Assembly: GCA_900769325.1 (NCBI GenBank)
Contig: CAAGGF010000128.1
Location: 1 to 32,800 of the forward strand
Direction: 5' to 3'
DNA: 32,800 nt
From: Spirochaetia bacterium
GTDB taxonomy: Bacteria > Spirochaetota > Spirochaetia > Treponematales > Treponemataceae
A program made the position numbers and the translations under genes. Position 1 is the stretch's first letter. Each line of letters opens with the position of its first letter. Positions 32,279 to 32,800 of this stretch are shown in pieces. The notes beneath the pieces are model-generated. The model did no database searches and was not told the origin of the DNA. It was given only the letters and a program-made list of their open reading frames with translations.

Positions 32279-32800
32279 ATGAACTGGTATCTTCAAAAAT
32301 CGCTGGAAGAGCAGTGGAAAAATGCATCTCTTTCAAACAACTTTATCTTTTGCCGCGTGATGAGCGAAAACCTCGACCTGTGCAAGGACTTTCTTGAAAT
32401 GCTCCTGAACATCCAGATTGAACGGCTGGAACTTTCAGAGGCGGAAAAGACTATCGATGTAGACTTTCTTTCAAAAGGCGTGCGGTTTGATGTTTATGTA
32501 AAGGACGGAACGGGTCGTTGCTTTGACATAGAAATTCAGACCACAGACCGAAAGAACCTTCCCAAGCGTGCACGCTATTATCAGGGAATTCTTGACATCT
32601 CGAACCTGAACCAGGGCTTTGACTACGAGGAACTTCACGAAAGCTACATAATCTTTTTGTGCCTTGACGACGTTTTCAAGGAGGGACTTCCGATTTACAC
32701 GTTCAGGAATGTCTGCGAGGAAGACGGAAAGACGCCTCTGAACGACGGAACTGTAAAAGTCTTTTGCAACGCCCGAAAATATGATAAAATGCCGACAGAA
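32279..32800 (+). CDS. Rpn-family PD-(D/E)XK nuclease / putative transposase, 3' end outside the window
   Basis: Partial gene, 174 codons seen, running off the right edge. It translates as MNWYLQKSLEEQWKNASLSN... and matches the Rpn / COG5464 'putative transposase' family: LSNNFIFCRVMSENLDLCKDFLEMLLN, then the nuclease core GVRFDVYVKD (metal-site Asp) and CFDIEIQTTD (the E-x-Q form of the (D/E)xK motif), and RARYYQGILD. Rpn proteins are DNA endonucleases linked to recombination and often occur in many copies in treponemes. GAGG lies 4 nt before the ATG. Codon use is distinctly richer in G/C (CTG, CGC, AAG, GAC) than the glycan genes before it, suggesting separate acquisition. Confidence 0.85.
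   Translation, partial: MNWYLQKSLEEQWKNASLSNNFIFCRVMSENLDLCKDFLEMLLNIQIERLELSEAEKTIDVDFLSKGVRFDVYVKDGTGRCFDIEIQTTDRKNLPKRARYYQGILDISNLNQGFDYEELHESYIIFLCLDDVFKEGLPIYTFRNVCEEDGKTPLNDGTVKVFCNARKYDKMPTE

Noticed and set aside
1..32800. tRNA, rRNA or CRISPR features
   Set aside because: No tRNA-like cloverleaf with a TTCGA-type arm, no rRNA sequence and no regularly spaced short repeat array was seen on reading both strands by eye; a covariance search was not possible.

Overview
The window looks like chromosome from a host-associated spirochete, most likely Treponema. The DNA is A/T-rich, most genes are compact and many leaders carry GGAG-type ribosome sites. Two beta-barrel proteins ending in aromatic residues point to a double-membraned cell. 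The right edge carries an Rpn/PD-(D/E)XK 'putative transposase' of the family first named from Treponema denticola. The genus is an inference from gene content; no rRNA or tRNA gene is present.

Layout. Positions 1-164 hold no gene I can support. 165-2481 (-): a DUF4912 protein followed by a GH57 enzyme. 2696-3934 (+): an outer-membrane-barrel protein, ending in a cluster of palindromic repeats. 4133-6584 (-): icd-dapL. 6686-8815: murI diverging from a pentapeptide-repeat protein and an MBL-fold protein through interleaved promoters. 8822-11150: a membrane-anchored HExxH protein diverging from a small unknown protein. 11147-15088 (-): nucleotidyltransferase-thrA-ilvH. 15161-17069 (-): deoD and two half-size CHR transporters. 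17186-23494 (-): cobW-type GTPase, MATE transporter, citramalate synthase, patatin and leuB. 23597-25133: a two-gene AbiE toxin-antitoxin cassette framed by a perfect 45-bp direct repeat. 25149-31738: a surface-polysaccharide block (Wzi-like barrel, small zinc ribbon, GT2, Wzx flippase, two GT4-type transferases). 31739-32278: non-coding, with a G/C-rich structured block. 32279-end: the Rpn-family gene, cut by the window edge.

Function. dapL (lysine and peptidoglycan), thrA (threonine), cimA and leuB (the pyruvate route to 2-oxobutyrate, plus leucine) and ilvH (branched-chain regulation) form a dispersed amino-acid set. icd supplies 2-oxoglutarate and NADPH, and murI supplies D-glutamate.

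The most unusual structure is the AbiE cassette. It sits between cobW and the Wzi-like gene. The 45-bp duplicated segment contains the -35 hexamers of both divergent host promoters, so both promoters appear intact after the insertion. The inner copy also gives the toxin-antitoxin operon a -35 at the same 17-bp spacing. A second theme is that several genes lack a Shine-Dalgarno sequence and instead have a -10-like hexamer 6-9 nt upstream of the start codon, which suggests leaderless transcripts.
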